From Neisseria dumasiana (lineage in GTDB: Bacteria > Pseudomonadota > Gammaproteobacteria > Burkholderiales > Neisseriaceae): a DNA stretch of 64,000 nucleotides. The translations under genes and the position numbers were made by a program. Below are positions 16,014 to 24,716 of this stretch, in pieces. The notes below the pieces were generated by a model. It was given only the letters and a program-made list of their open reading frames with translations, was not told where the DNA came from and searched no databases. Positions within the stretch are counted from its first letter, which is position 1. Every line of letters begins with the position of its first letter. The stretch spans positions 2,418,001 through 2,482,000 of the forward strand of contig NZ_CP091509.1 of assembly GCF_022870885.1 (NCBI RefSeq), in the 5' to 3' direction.

Positions 16014-16766
16014 TTATCTCGATTTCTTAAATTCAGACGGCGACAACCCCACCAACGCCTTAAACTGCCGCGTAAACGCGCTGTGGTCGGCATAGCCGCA
16101 GCGGGCGGAAATTTCCGTTACCGACAAGCCCGTTTCCAGCATCGCCATCGCCGCTTCGATGCGCACTTTTTGAATGTATTGCGAAGGCGTGATGTGGAAA
16201 ATCTTTTTGAAATAACGCTCGATTTGGGCGGTGGAAAGGCGCGAAACGGCTTCCAAGTCTTTCATTTTGATGCTTTGGTCGAAATGGCCGGCGATGTATT
16301 TTTCAATCAGCGCGATTTTTTTGTTCAGCTCGGGGCGGTTGCTGTCGTTGGTTTCCACATCCACCGATACACCCAGCATGGCAATAACCTCACCCTGCGG
16401 ATTGCGCACGGGCATTTTATGGGTGATGCACCAGCCCAATTCGCCCGAAGCATAAGTATGCAGCTCCAGCTTGTTGCTGATGGTTTTGCCTTCGCTCAAC
16501 ACTTCCCGGTCTTGCTGCGTATAATGCTGCCCCCATTCCGACTGAAACAGATCTTCCGACGTTTTGCCGATCAAAGCGGCCATATCGGGCAGTTGCAGGC
16601 GGTGCAGCAGCGTATCGTTGGCATAAACGTATTGCGCCTGCGTGTTTTTTACAAAAAACACCGTGCTCGGCAGCACCTGCAACACAGGCGCAAACATGTT
16701 CAGGCTGCGGATGAGGTCGTTTAAATCCTGCGGCTGAACCGCGGGCGGGAGGAAGGCGGGTAGCAT
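16014..16766 (-). CDS. AraC-family regulator with N-terminal PAS-like sensor domain
   Basis: 250 residues. The C-terminal 100 residues hold two helix-turn-helix units of the AraC type (LSTAQIERYFKKIFHITPSQ and the CGYADHSAFTRQFKALVGLS consensus). The N-terminal half has PAS features (VFFVKNTQAQYVYANDTLL, followed by a G-rich strand pattern). It lies upstream of the hydroxyproline operon on the same strand, separated by a terminator and about 240 bases, so it is a good candidate activator of that operon. No strong ribosome-binding site precedes ATG 16766; an internal start such as Met24 is possible. Confidence 0.82.
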   Translation of the reverse strand: MLPAFLPPAVQPQDLNDLIRSLNMFAPVLQVLPSTVFFVKNTQAQYVYANDTLLHRLQLPDMAALIGKTSEDLFQSEWGQHYTQQDREVLSEGKTISNKLELHTYASGELGWCITHKMPVRNPQGEVIAMLGVSVDVETNDSNRPELNKKIALIEKYIAGHFDQSIKMKDLEAVSRLSTAQIERYFKKIFHITPSQYIQKVRIEAAMAMLETGLSVTEISARCGYADHSAFTRQFKALVGLSPSEFKKSR

Positions 16767-16796
16767 GGCGGATAAGGTTGTGCGGCAGTTTCTTTA

Positions 16797-17648
16797 TTAA
16801 TCTTTATTATTCAATAATTTATACTGAATACGGATAAATTCGTCGAGCAATGCCTGCTGGATTTCCAAACGCTTCTGCACCGGCGAGGCAAAGCGCACGA
16901 CAATGTGGTACACCTTGTCGTCGTGCGGCACGCGGGTGATGCGCGGTTGTGCGGCCGGCGTAATAAACAGCTTTTGCGTCTGCACTTCTTCCAAGTGGCG
17001 TTCGATGGCGGCGATATAGGGCAGGCAGAGTTTTTCCAGCAGCTTTTGCAGGCCGGGCACGATGGCATCCGAATCCAAATGAATGGGCACGGGGATTTCG
17101 AGCGTATGAATCACATACATGCCCAGCACGTTGTCGCGCTGCACCGAATGCGACAGCAGCAGGCTGTTGGGAAAGGATACGGTTTTGCCGCTCAACTGCC
17201 CCACCAAAGTATGCGGGCCGATCTGCATCATCAGGGTATTGAGCAGATTGATATCGACCACCCTGCCCCGCAGCCCGTTCACTTCTATATAATCGCCAAC
17301 CGAATATTGGTTGGTCGATGCCCGCAGCAGGCTGCCCGACAAGCACATGATCAGCTCTTTGGTGGCTAACACAATGGCGGCGGCCACGGCAAACATGGAT
17401 AATGCCAGCGTTTGGATTTGCGCCGCCCAGATAATCGCCAGCCCGAACACCGCCAGAATCAGCGTAAAGTTGCGGCTCACCACCACCCAGCGGCGTTTCT
17501 CTTCGATTTCCATCGCCGGATGGCTGCGGAAATGGGCTTGCAGAATCACCCCGCGCAAAATCAGCACACCGATGATCATCAGCACCGATTCGAGAATTTC
17601 GGCCTTAACCGGCCCGTTTTGAATATATTGGTTTATGGTTTCCCACAT
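16797..17648 (-). CDS. MscS-family mechanosensitive channel protein
   Basis: 283 residues. Three hydrophobic segments (about 17-38, 57-76, 82-105) come before the MscS beta domain, with the family pattern VGDYIEVNGLRGRVVDINLLNT at about 117-138 (split here: VGDYIEV, then GRVVDINLL) and a later VSFPNSLLL strand. The pore-lining third helix carries many Ala residues. Such channels open under membrane tension and protect against osmotic downshock. ATG 17648 has GGAA upstream. It is shorter than plant-like or MscK-type channels. The link to the neighbouring AraC gene (30-base gap) may be operonic but has no obvious functional logic. Confidence 0.85.
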   Translation of the reverse strand: MWETINQYIQNGPVKAEILESVLMIIGVLILRGVILQAHFRSHPAMEIEEKRRWVVVSRNFTLILAVFGLAIIWAAQIQTLALSMFAVAAAIVLATKELIMCLSGSLLRASTNQYSVGDYIEVNGLRGRVVDINLLNTLMMQIGPHTLVGQLSGKTVSFPNSLLLSHSVQRDNVLGMYVIHTLEIPVPIHLDSDAIVPGLQKLLEKLCLPYIAAIERHLEEVQTQKLFITPAAQPRITRVPHDDKVYHIVVRFASPVQKRLEIQQALLDEFIRIQYKLLNNKD

Positions 17649-17689
17649 AGCGGATTCCGTTAATGCGTTTTATGCCGTTAAGATAAAAA

Positions 17690-17766
17690 GAGACTTTGCA
17701 AAACCTACGGATGTGGATGCGGTTCAATGTGCGGCAGCGCAGACGGCGATTGTGCAAAAGTCTCAA
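17690..17766. mobile_element. Candidate miniature element with GAGAC..TTTGCA inverted ends
   Basis: About 77 bases bounded by GAGACTTTGCAAAACC on the left and the inverse TGCAAAAGTCTC on the right. No coding capacity. The same end motif recurs at 28292, 44838 and 47290, so this looks like a MITE or an IS-derived remnant. It lies in the 390-base gap between the MscS gene and the lipoprotein gene; the rest of that gap shows only one uptake sequence near 17975 and no gene. Confidence 0.5.
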
Positions 17767-18037
17767 AGAGTATAGCAAAGCCGCCTCAGCCGCCTTCCCC
17801 GCCCAAACCGTATCCGGCAGTAAAATATGTAAAAGTCTGTAGGCACTATTGTAAACACAATGGCATCGGCCGTATGGGAATTTGTGCCCGAAAACCCGAT
17901 AAAAGCAGGTATTTTGCGCCTGCCGCAACATCCGCTAATGTCCGACTAATTTTATTGTGTTAGATTTAGCCTGCAGGCCGTCTGAAACCACCTGCCCGCG
18001 ATATTGTCGAACCCTTGGAAAAGATAGGAAAGAAAAT

Positions 18038-19060
18038 ATGTTGAAACCCAATACACTCAGCCGCCTGTTGGCCGTATCTCTGGCCTGCGCCATGCTTCCG
18101 GCCTGCGCCGACAACAGCGGCAACAGCAATGAAACCGCTAAAACCGCCAAAGCAGAAAAGGGCGACAAAGCCGACAGCCGCTACCAATTGGCCAATATTT
18201 ACGAACCTTCCGCCGCAGTACAGCTTTCAGACGGCCGCGTATTGATTGTTGAAGACGAAGCCAAACGCGCATTCAGCCTGCTCACTTTCGAGAGCAGCGG
18301 CAATTTCAAAGAAGACGAAAGCGCCGACGAAGCATTTATGGCCAGCTTCAAGCAGTCGCACAGCGATTTGGAAGCCCTAACCCGCGATGCGCAAGGCTGG
18401 GTATATGCCGTCAGCTCGCATTCCGAAACCAAGCAAAACGAACGCCTGCCCGCCCGCGAACATTTTGTGCGCTTTAAAATCAACGGCAACAAAGCCGAGC
18501 AGATCAGCTACGCGCCCAATCTGAAAGACGCGCTCGGCAACGCCCAATCTCTGCTGCAAAGCATTAAAAAACAAACCGGCCGCTCCATCGACTTCCACAC
18601 CATGAACGTCGAAGGCATGCACTACGACCAAGCCGCCAACCGCCTGCTGCTGGCTTTCCGCGATCCGTTCAGCATGATCGTGCCGGTTGAAAACCCCGAC
18701 GACATGTTCGGCAAAGGTGCGGCACCGCGCTTCGGCGAACCGGTGGTGCTCAAACTCAAAGGCGGCGGCATCCGTTCGTTAACTTACGATCCCGTGCTCA
18801 AAGCCTATGTGCTCGCCAATGAAGTAACCGGCGACAACGGCAAAGGCCAATCGCAGCTGTGGACGTGGGACGGCAAAGCCCAATCCGCACCCGTGGCGCT
18901 GAACCTGCCCGAAAACGTGAAGCTGAAAAACATCGAAGCGGTAGAATCCGTAACCCTCAACGGCAAGCCCCGCCTGCTGCTGATGGGCGACGAAGGCAGC
19001 GTGAAAAAACAACGCCCCGCCCGCTATCTGCTGATCGATTACGCCGATCTCAACAAATAA
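18038..19060 (+). CDS. Predicted lipoprotein with beta-propeller-like body
   Basis: 340 residues from ATG 18038 (AGGAAAG upstream); the longer frame from 17957 has no signal sequence at its start and is rejected. The N-terminus is a lipoprotein signal ending at LPACADNSG, followed by a Lys/Ala-rich linker. The rest shows repeated short strands of the type [49 protein letters not shown] and YVLANE, as in DUF3616/phytase-like propellers. No catalytic residues are recognised, so the function is unknown; it should sit in the outer membrane facing the periplasm or surface. Monocistronic, followed by an uptake-sequence hairpin. Confidence 0.65.
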   Translation: MLKPNTLSRLLAVSLACAMLPACADNSGNSNETAKTAKAEKGDKADSRYQLANIYEPSAAVQLSDGRVLIVEDEAKRAFSLLTFESSGNFKEDESADEAFMASFKQSHSDLEALTRDAQGWVYAVSSHSETKQNERLPAREHFVRFKINGNKAEQISYAPNLKDALGNAQSLLQSIKKQTGRSIDFHTMNVEGMHYDQAANRLLLAFRDPFSMIVPVENPDDMFGKGAAPRFGEPVVLKLKGGGIRSLTYDPVLKAYVLANEVTGDNGKGQSQLWTWDGKAQSAPVALNLPENVKLKNIEAVESVTLNGKPRLLLMGDEGSVKKQRPARYLLIDYADLNK

Positions 19061-19077
19061 TCCCGATGAACACTTTG

Positions 19078-19104
19078 AGGCCGTCTGAACATTTCAGACG
19101 GCCT
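19078..19104. terminator. Inverted uptake-sequence hairpin
   Basis: AGGCCGTCTGAA, a 3-base loop (cat) and TTCAGACGGCCT. It follows the lipoprotein gene by 17 bases and precedes prfB. Confidence 0.7.
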
Positions 19105-19218
19105 CGATTGTTACCCGCCAAGCCAAGCGGCGCACACCCAAGCCGCATGGCAAGCCCTTATAAAATTCAGTACAATACACACCTGATTTTTAAGATTGAG
19201 ACGAACAAAGAGAACATC

Positions 19219-20325
19219 ATGATTGAAGCCGAAATCGTCAACCAATTAAACGGTATGCTCAACGACCTTTCCGCACGCAGCAAAGACATCCGCGGCTACC
19301 TCGACTACGACGGCAAAAAAGACCGTTTGGAAGAAGTCGTCGGCCTTTCCGAAGACCCCGATTTGTGGAACGACCCTAAAAAAGCCCAAGAAATCGGCAA
19401 GGAGCGCAAAGTGCTTGAAGGCATCGTACTCACGCTCGACAACATCGCCGCCGGTATCGACGACAACCGCGAGCTGCTGGAAATGGTGGTGGAAGAAAAC
19501 GACGAAGAAGGTTTTGCCGCCGTACAGGCAGACATCGCCAACCTCGAAAAACAAATGGGCGAGCTGGAGTTTAAACGCATGTTCAACCAGCCGGCCGACG
19601 TAAACAACTGCTTTATCGACATCACCGCCGGTGCGGGCGGCACCGAAGCGGAAGATTGGGCGGGCATGCTCTACCGCATGTATCTGCGCTATGCCGAACG
19701 CAAAGGCTTCAAAGTGGACGTGTTGGAAGAAGACGAAGGCGACATCGCCGGCATCAACCGCGCCACCATCAAGCTCGAAGGCGAATACGCCTACGGCCTT
19801 TTACGCACCGAAACCGGCATCCACCGTTTGGTTCGCTATTCGCCGTTCGATTCCAACAACAAACGCCACACCTCGTTCTGCTCGGTATTCGTTTACCCCG
19901 AAGTGGACGACAGCTTTGAAGTGGAAATCAACCCCGCCGACCTGCGTATCGACACCTACCGCGCTTCCGGTGCGGGCGGCCAGCACATCAACAAAACCGA
20001 TTCGGCCGTGCGGATTACCCACAACCCCACCGGCATCGTGGTGCAATGCCAAAACGACCGTTCGCAACACCGCAACCGCGACGAAGCGATGAACATGCTG
20101 AAAGCGAAGCTGTTTGAATTGGAAATGCGCAAACGCAACGAAGAAAAACAATCGCTCGAAGACAGCAAATCCGACGTGGGTTGGGGGCATCAAATCCGCT
20201 CGTATGTGTTCGACCAATCACGCATCAAAGATTTGCGCACTTCTTACGAAGTCGGCAACATCAAAGCCGTGATGGACGGCGATTTGGACGGCTTTATCGA
20301 AGCCAGTCTGAAACAGGGCGTGTAA
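19219..20325 (+). CDS. prfB: Peptide chain release factor 2
   Basis: 368 residues in one uninterrupted frame. RF2 marks: the stop-codon-reading SPF tripeptide in [14 protein letters not shown] and the catalytic GGQ in [17 protein letters not shown]. The protein recognises UGA and UAA and triggers peptide release in the ribosome. In E. coli an in-frame UGA at codon 26 requires a programmed +1 shift; here the matching stretch RGYLDYD is encoded by continuous sense codons (CTC GAC TAC), so expression is not autoregulated that way. The start ATG 19219 aligns with the usual N-terminus. Confidence 0.95.
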   Translation: MIEAEIVNQLNGMLNDLSARSKDIRGYLDYDGKKDRLEEVVGLSEDPDLWNDPKKAQEIGKERKVLEGIVLTLDNIAAGIDDNRELLEMVVEENDEEGFAAVQADIANLEKQMGELEFKRMFNQPADVNNCFIDITAGAGGTEAEDWAGMLYRMYLRYAERKGFKVDVLEEDEGDIAGINRATIKLEGEYAYGLLRTETGIHRLVRYSPFDSNNKRHTSFCSVFVYPEVDDSFEVEINPADLRIDTYRASGAGGQHINKTDSAVRITHNPTGIVVQCQNDRSQHRNRDEAMNMLKAKLFELEMRKRNEEKQSLEDSKSDVGWGHQIRSYVFDQSRIKDLRTSYEVGNIKAVMDGDLDGFIEASLKQGV

Positions 20326-20353
20326 ACACATATCCGCCCCTTCCCATTCCTTC

Positions 20354-20384
20354 AGGCCGTCTGAAAGGCTTTTTCAGACGGCCT
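20354..20384. terminator. Inverted uptake-sequence hairpin after prfB
   Basis: AGGCCGTCTGAA, short loop (aggcttt), TTCAGACGGCCT, located 29 bases after the prfB stop. Confidence 0.7.
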
Positions 20385-20405
20385 GCCACACACCGAAAGC
20401 CGCAC

Positions 20406-21728
20406 ATGTCTCCCAAACTTCTACTTCCCCTTATCCTGCTGCCCGTTTGCGCACAAGCCGCCGTTAACATCCAACGCTGGCACACCGCCGAGGGCACACA
20501 AGTGCTGTTGGTAGAACGCCATGAAAACCCCATTGTCGACGTTCGCATCAGCTTCAAAGGCGCAGGCAGCACGTCCAACCCTGCCGACAAAAGCGAAGTG
20601 GCCGAATTTACCGCTTCCATGCTGACCACCGGCACCGAAGAACTCGACGAAGAAGCCTTTCATGCCCGCGTAAACGACTTGGCCGCCTCACTCAGCAGCG
20701 ACAGCGGAGAAGAAGGTGCCGCCGTTACCCTGCGCAGCCTCAGCCGGGCCGACAGCCTACGCCCCGCCGTTGCCTTGCTCAACCAATCGCTAACCCGCCC
20801 GCGCTTTGCCGAACCTGTGTTCGAACGCCTGCGCAAACAAAGCATCACCGCCTTGCAGCAACAAGAAACCGACCCCGGTTTCATCGCCGAGCGCGAGCTG
20901 ACCCGCCTCAATTACGGCAGCCATCCTTACGGACGCTCCGCCTATACCGGCGCCGACAACATCCGCAAAGTGACACTTAACGACATCCGCGCCTTCCACC
21001 GCAGCCGCTACGGTAAAAACAACGCCGTTGTTGCCGTGGTCGGCGACCTCAACCGCCGCCAAACCGAAGCCTTGGTCAAACAGGCATTAAACGGGCTGCC
21101 CGCGCGCAGCACCGCCGCGGAAAACGTGCCTGCCGTGCCCGAACACCGCTCCGAACAACGCCGCATCCCGTTTGCGGGCGAACAGGCCCAAGTGATGCTG
21201 GGCATGCCCTTAATCAAACGCCACGATCCCGATTATTACGCGCTCGTCGCCGGCAACTACGTTCTGGGCGGCGGCGGATTCGACAGCCGCTTAATGCAAG
21301 AACTACGCGACAAACACGGCTACACCTACGGCGCATCGAGCGGCTTGTCGCCCGCCAGCCAAGCCGGTCCGTTTACCATCGGCTTCTCTACCCAAAAAAA
21401 CAATACCGAACCTGCTTTACAGGCCGCCCGCCGAGTGCTGACCGCCTTTATCGAAGAAGGCCCTACCGAAGCCGAATTAAAGCAGGCCAAAGCCAACATT
21501 ACCGGCAGCTTCCCCCTGCGCTTCGACACCAATGCCAAACTCTTGGGCTACCTGAGCCTGATCGGTTTTCACAACTTGCCCGACAATTATCTCGAAGCCT
21601 ACCCCAAAGCCATCTCCGCCTTAACTGCCGAGCAAATCAAATCTGCGTGGCAACGGCGGGTGAATCCTGAAAACATCAATATCGTGGTGGTCGGTGCCGA
21701 CGGCGGCGCGCAAAAAGCCAAGCCGTAA
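20406..21728 (+). CDS. M16-family peptidase homologue lacking the HxxEH zinc motif
   Basis: 440 residues from ATG 20406, beginning with a signal peptide (MSPKLLLPLILLPVCAQA). The fold is that of a two-domain M16 subunit. At the place of the inverted zinc motif HxxEH it reads ADKSEVAEFTASML, so the metal ligands are missing. The C-terminal half keeps the R/Y-type region (LRFDTNAKLLGYLSLIGFH) used for substrate binding. M16B enzymes often consist of an active and an inactive subunit encoded side by side; here the upstream neighbour is prfB and no active partner is seen in the window. Periplasmic location is expected; the partner must lie elsewhere. Confidence 0.8.
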   Translation: MSPKLLLPLILLPVCAQAAVNIQRWHTAEGTQVLLVERHENPIVDVRISFKGAGSTSNPADKSEVAEFTASMLTTGTEELDEEAFHARVNDLAASLSSDSGEEGAAVTLRSLSRADSLRPAVALLNQSLTRPRFAEPVFERLRKQSITALQQQETDPGFIAERELTRLNYGSHPYGRSAYTGADNIRKVTLNDIRAFHRSRYGKNNAVVAVVGDLNRRQTEALVKQALNGLPARSTAAENVPAVPEHRSEQRRIPFAGEQAQVMLGMPLIKRHDPDYYALVAGNYVLGGGGFDSRLMQELRDKHGYTYGASSGLSPASQAGPFTIGFSTQKNNTEPALQAARRVLTAFIEEGPTEAELKQAKANITGSFPLRFDTNAKLLGYLSLIGFHNLPDNYLEAYPKAISALTAEQIKSAWQRRVNPENINIVVVGADGGAQKAKP

Positions 21729-21764
21729 CACGGTTCACAGACCGAAAAAGGCCGTAACTATTAT

Positions 21765-21800
21765 CGAGGCCGTCTGAAAAAAACTTTTCAGACGGCCTCG
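21765..21800. terminator. Inverted uptake-sequence hairpin
   Basis: CGAGGCCGTCTGAAAA and its inverse with a short loop, 36 bases after the M16 gene. The stem of about 16 base pairs with A/T tails fits an intrinsic terminator. Confidence 0.75.
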
Positions 21801-21840
21801 ATTAAATGCAGCGCACATAAACCGTTTTCATCCTATGCCC

Positions 21841-21919
21841 CGTCATACTCGGGCTTGACCCGAGTATCTCGAATTTTGAGTAAGGTTGAGAGATACTCGG
21901 ATCAAGCCCGAGCATGACG
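21841..21919. repeat. REP-like element, inverted pair
   Basis: CGTCATACTCGGGCTTGACC begins the left unit (21841-21869) and its inverse occupies 21890-21919, separated by about 20 bases. Each unit is itself nearly palindromic, so the pair can form one long or two short hairpins. Closely related to the pair at 44710-44785. The element fills most of the 329-base gap before the dienelactone hydrolase gene. Confidence 0.7.
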
Positions 21920-22057
21920 TGTTTACTTTTCACATTGACTTATCAAACCGATCAACTCCATCAGGTTTTACAGCACTTTTCCCTGTCGCCCCTTGAACGG
22001 TGGTGCGCCTTCCATTAAGCTGGGGCCGTCTGAAACACCTAACCCAAAGGAGAAAAA

Positions 22058-22789
22058 ATGACCGTTACCGCCCATACCGTAGAATACCGCACCGCCAACG
22101 GCCTGAACCTGAAAAGCACTCTGTATCTGCCCACCCAAGCCGTTGACGGCCTTTCCGGCATATTGGTTGCCCCCGAATGGTGGGGTGTAACCGAACACGC
22201 CAAAAATGCCGCCAAACGCTTGGCAGAAGAAGGCTACGCCGCGATGGCGATGGATCTGTACGGCGATGCCCGCCTTACAGACGATGCCGCACAAGCCAAC
22301 GAATGGATGACCGAAGTGCTGTCCGACCTGACCGCCCTGCCCGAGCGCACCCGCTTGGCCTTGGAAGCATTGGCCGAACGCCCCGAAGTCAACCCGCACC
22401 GCATCGGCGCCATCGGTTTCTGCTTCGGCGGCAGAGTGGTGCTCGATATGGCACGGCGCGGCGACAATCTCAAAGCCGTAACCAGCTTTCACGGCATTCT
22501 CGGCACGCCCACACCGGCTCAAGAAGGCTTTGTAAAAGGCGAATTGCTGATTGAACACGCCGGCAAAGACGTAATGGTAAGCGAAGAAGATGTTGCCGCC
22601 TTCCGCAAAGAAATGGACGATGCCAAAGTGCGTTACCACATCGACGTTTTCCCCGAAGCCAAACACGGCTTTACCAACCCGCAGGCAACCCGCAACGGCG
22701 AGAAAAACGGCGTTGATTTAGCCTACAACGAAGCCGCTGCCGAACAGGCTTGGCAAAATATGCTGGATTTGCTGGAGCGTAATCTGTAA
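22058..22789 (+). CDS. Dienelactone hydrolase family protein
   Basis: 243 residues of alpha/beta-hydrolase fold. The nucleophile elbow is GFCFGGRVV near residue 130, with Cys as in dienelactone hydrolases, the acid is expected in the LLIEHAGKDVMV region and the histidine is in KHGFTNP near 205. The family opens lactone or ester bonds; many members are of unknown substrate. AAAGGAG precedes ATG 22058. Monocistronic and closed by a strong terminator. Confidence 0.85.
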   Translation: MTVTAHTVEYRTANGLNLKSTLYLPTQAVDGLSGILVAPEWWGVTEHAKNAAKRLAEEGYAAMAMDLYGDARLTDDAAQANEWMTEVLSDLTALPERTRLALEALAERPEVNPHRIGAIGFCFGGRVVLDMARRGDNLKAVTSFHGILGTPTPAQEGFVKGELLIEHAGKDVMVSEEDVAAFRKEMDDAKVRYHIDVFPEAKHGFTNPQATRNGEKNGVDLAYNEAAAEQAWQNMLDLLERNL

Positions 22790-22827
22790 TCCGCCCGACA
22801 GCATAATCCACCAAACGACATCAATAG

Positions 22828-22864
22828 AAAAAGGCTGTTGCGTGATGGTGCAACAGCCTTTTTT
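22828..22864 (+). terminator. Rho-independent terminator
   Basis: AAGGCTGTTGC, an 8-base loop and GCAACAGCCTT followed by TTTTT. It lies about 40 bases after the dienelactone hydrolase stop on the plus strand. Confidence 0.85.
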
Positions 22865-22882
22865 CAGACGGCCGTCTGAAAA
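22861..22882. repeat. Abutted uptake sequences forming a perfect palindrome
   Basis: TTTTCAGACGGC and GCCGTCTGAAAA are fused with no loop. It follows the terminator and lies 9 bases from the end of the minus-strand TRIC-like gene. Confidence 0.7.
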
Positions 22883-22891
22883 CCTCAAATA

Positions 22892-23497
22892 CTAAAAACG
22901 CGGCAACGCCCACGCCACGCGGTAGGCCCACAATCTCAACGCATAGCCGCCAAACAGCAACACGTTCAACATCAAGGGATTAATCCATCCCACCCTATCC
23001 AGCAGATACATCGCCAAGCCGATAATCACCGACACCGTGCCGTAAAAATCTTTGCGCAGAATCATCGGAATGTCGTTCACCAGCACATCGCGCACAATGC
23101 CGCCGCCGACTGCCGTTACAAAACCGAGCATCACCACACCGAAAATATTCAAATCCAAATCAAGCCCCACCTGCGCGCCGGTGATGGTAAAAGCCACCAA
23201 ACCCAGCGAATCGGCCAGCAAAAAAGCCGTTGCCAGCTCGCGTTTGCGGCTTTTCTGCAATTTAAACAGCCACGAAAGCAGCAGTGTCATACCGATCACG
23301 ATCCAAGCCGTGTTTTCAACAAACACCACGGGAATGCGCCCGATAACCGCATCACGGATAATGCCGCCGCCCACCGCCGTGAGCAAAGCGGCAATGAACA
23401 CACCGAGCATATCCAAACGCTTGCGCACACCGACCAAATAGCCCGACACGGCAAAGGCCGCGGTGCCGATAATGTGGATAATCTCAGTAGCAGTCAT
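22892..23497 (-). CDS. TRIC-like cation channel family membrane protein (UPF0126/YicG type)
   Basis: 201 residues from ATG 23497; the longer frame starts with TTG and is less likely. Two related halves of about three hydrophobic segments each, each holding the family glycine motif: ALLTAVGGGIIRDAVIG and GFVTAVGGGIVRDVLVN. Proteins of this family form trimeric cation-conducting pores, with potassium selectivity shown for some. Function in this organism is not known. It is not co-directional with its neighbours in an operon-like way. Confidence 0.85.
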   Translation of the reverse strand: MTATEIIHIIGTAAFAVSGYLVGVRKRLDMLGVFIAALLTAVGGGIIRDAVIGRIPVVFVENTAWIVIGMTLLLSWLFKLQKSRKRELATAFLLADSLGLVAFTITGAQVGLDLDLNIFGVVMLGFVTAVGGGIVRDVLVNDIPMILRKDFYGTVSVIIGLAMYLLDRVGWINPLMLNVLLFGGYALRLWAYRVAWALPRF

Positions 23498-23759
23498 GTT
23501 AATAAACTTCAAAAATAGAATGGAAGGCAAGGCTTGAACGATCGGCTTGAGGCCGTCTGAAAGCGGGCTGTGCGGGCTTCTCTAAAAGACACTGAGCGGG
23601 TTTGGCTCAAACAAGCCGTGCGGTTTTCAATAAAACTTTTTCAGGGCAACACGTCGCTTTCGTAGGGCGCAGATTATCTATGCGCCCGCAGGTAGTGTTG
23701 CGCGAGGACTAGGCCGCCAGCCAATCAACTTTAATAACCAGAAATCCAAAAACCAAAAC

Positions 23760-23784
23760 AAAGGCGGATGTATCATCCGCCTTT
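23760..23784 (-). terminator. Hairpin terminator of the rfaE2-birA/coaX-SPOR operon
   Basis: AAAGGCGGATG, loop TAT, CATCCGCCTTT. Read on the minus strand it lies 45 bases after the SPOR gene and is followed by a T-rich run. The remaining part of the 331-base gap up to 23498 holds one uptake sequence (near 23550) and no gene that can be supported. Confidence 0.65.
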
Positions 23785-23828
23785 CGTTCGCTTACAACCT
23801 AATCAGCTTGTGTTTGCGTTTTGCCGGA

Positions 23829-24716
23829 TCAACGGCAAGATCTGCGGTTCAGTCTGCCGTAACGATCTACAACATTCTGAATGGCTTGGGCGCTTTTATC
23901 GTCCACACCAAAAAAGGTAACGTGCATTTTCGATACGCTCAGGCTGCGGTCGTTGCTGCTGTTGTCGCGGCCGCCTTGTTCCTGAATACGCGTGCCGCCG
24001 AAACCTGCGGTAGAAAGACGGGAAATCAACACTTGGGCGGCCGAGCGGCTGCTGGTAACGCCCACGCTGATGTCGCCTTCGTAAAGCGATCCGCTGAAAC
24101 CTTTGGCAGCCAGATTATCGAGTTGCTCGATCGCATCGTCTCCGGCAGACACCAAAACGCGGTAGGTTTTTTCGGTTGGGGCAGCCGCTTTTTTGCTGTT
24201 GCTGCGTTTTTCTACCGTGCGCGAGGCGGCATGCGGCCATTGTTGGAGCAGGCCTTTGATGCGGTGGTAGTCGTCTTCGTCAAAGGTAATGGATGCAGTG
24301 GAAACACATTGGCCGGCACGGCTCTGCTCTTTCTGCTCTGCGGCCGACTCGGCTTTTTCCCGTGCGGCTTTCTCCCGTTCAAGCTGCTCGCGTTTGGCCT
24401 TTTCTTCGCGCTCTTTTTTCTCTTTGGCCGCCTCTTCTTCTTTAACTTTTTGCGCCAAAGCAGCCAGCACCACTTCGTCATCCAACGGTTCGGATGCTAC
24501 CGGACGCGGATCGTTCTTGCTGATCCAGTCGGGATAAAGGATTTCAGGCGGCCTGTCGTTTGCGGCGGCAGGCGGTTTCAGCTCTTGTTGCGCACCGGCT
24601 ACAATGGGCACGGTGGGCGCAACGGCGTTTTTTTGTTTTTCTGCTACACGGCTGGCAACCATTCCACCGAAAACGATGATGTTTAATGCTACCAGCACAG
24701 CAAATAGCCATTTCAT
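23829..24716 (-). CDS. SPOR-domain-like membrane-anchored protein
   Basis: 295 residues. One N-terminal membrane anchor ([18 protein letters not shown]), a proline-rich part, a highly charged Lys/Glu/Ala coiled-coil segment (about 80-130), and a C-terminal part with SPOR-type pattern ([20 protein letters not shown], then [20 protein letters not shown]). SPOR domains bind denuded peptidoglycan at the septum. The start ATG overlaps the stop of birA-coaX as ATGA, so the two are co-translated; this order is typical of Neisseria. Function is inferred from domain type only. Confidence 0.7.
   Translation of the reverse strand: MKWLFAVLVALNIIVFGGMVASRVAEKQKNAVAPTVPIVAGAQQELKPPAAANDRPPEILYPDWISKNDPRPVASEPLDDEVVLAALAQKVKEEEAAKEKKEREEKAKREQLEREKAAREKAESAAEQKEQSRAGQCVSTASITFDEDDYHRIKGLLQQWPHAASRTVEKRSNSKKAAAPTEKTYRVLVSAGDDAIEQLDNLAAKGFSGSLYEGDISVGVTSSRSAAQVLISRLSTAGFGGTRIQEQGGRDNSSNDRSLSVSKMHVTFFGVDDKSAQAIQNVVDRYGRLNRRSCR

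Noticed and set aside
17957..18037. N-terminal extension of the lipoprotein to 17957
   Set aside because: The extension removes the lipoprotein signal from the N-terminus and spans an uptake sequence, while ATG 18038 has a good ribosome-binding site.
23640..23710. A hairpin-like stretch near 23660-23700 (GGGCGCAGATTATCTATGCGCCC)
   Set aside because: It is a short inverted repeat in an intergenic gap with no context for a regulatory RNA; not enough to call a feature.
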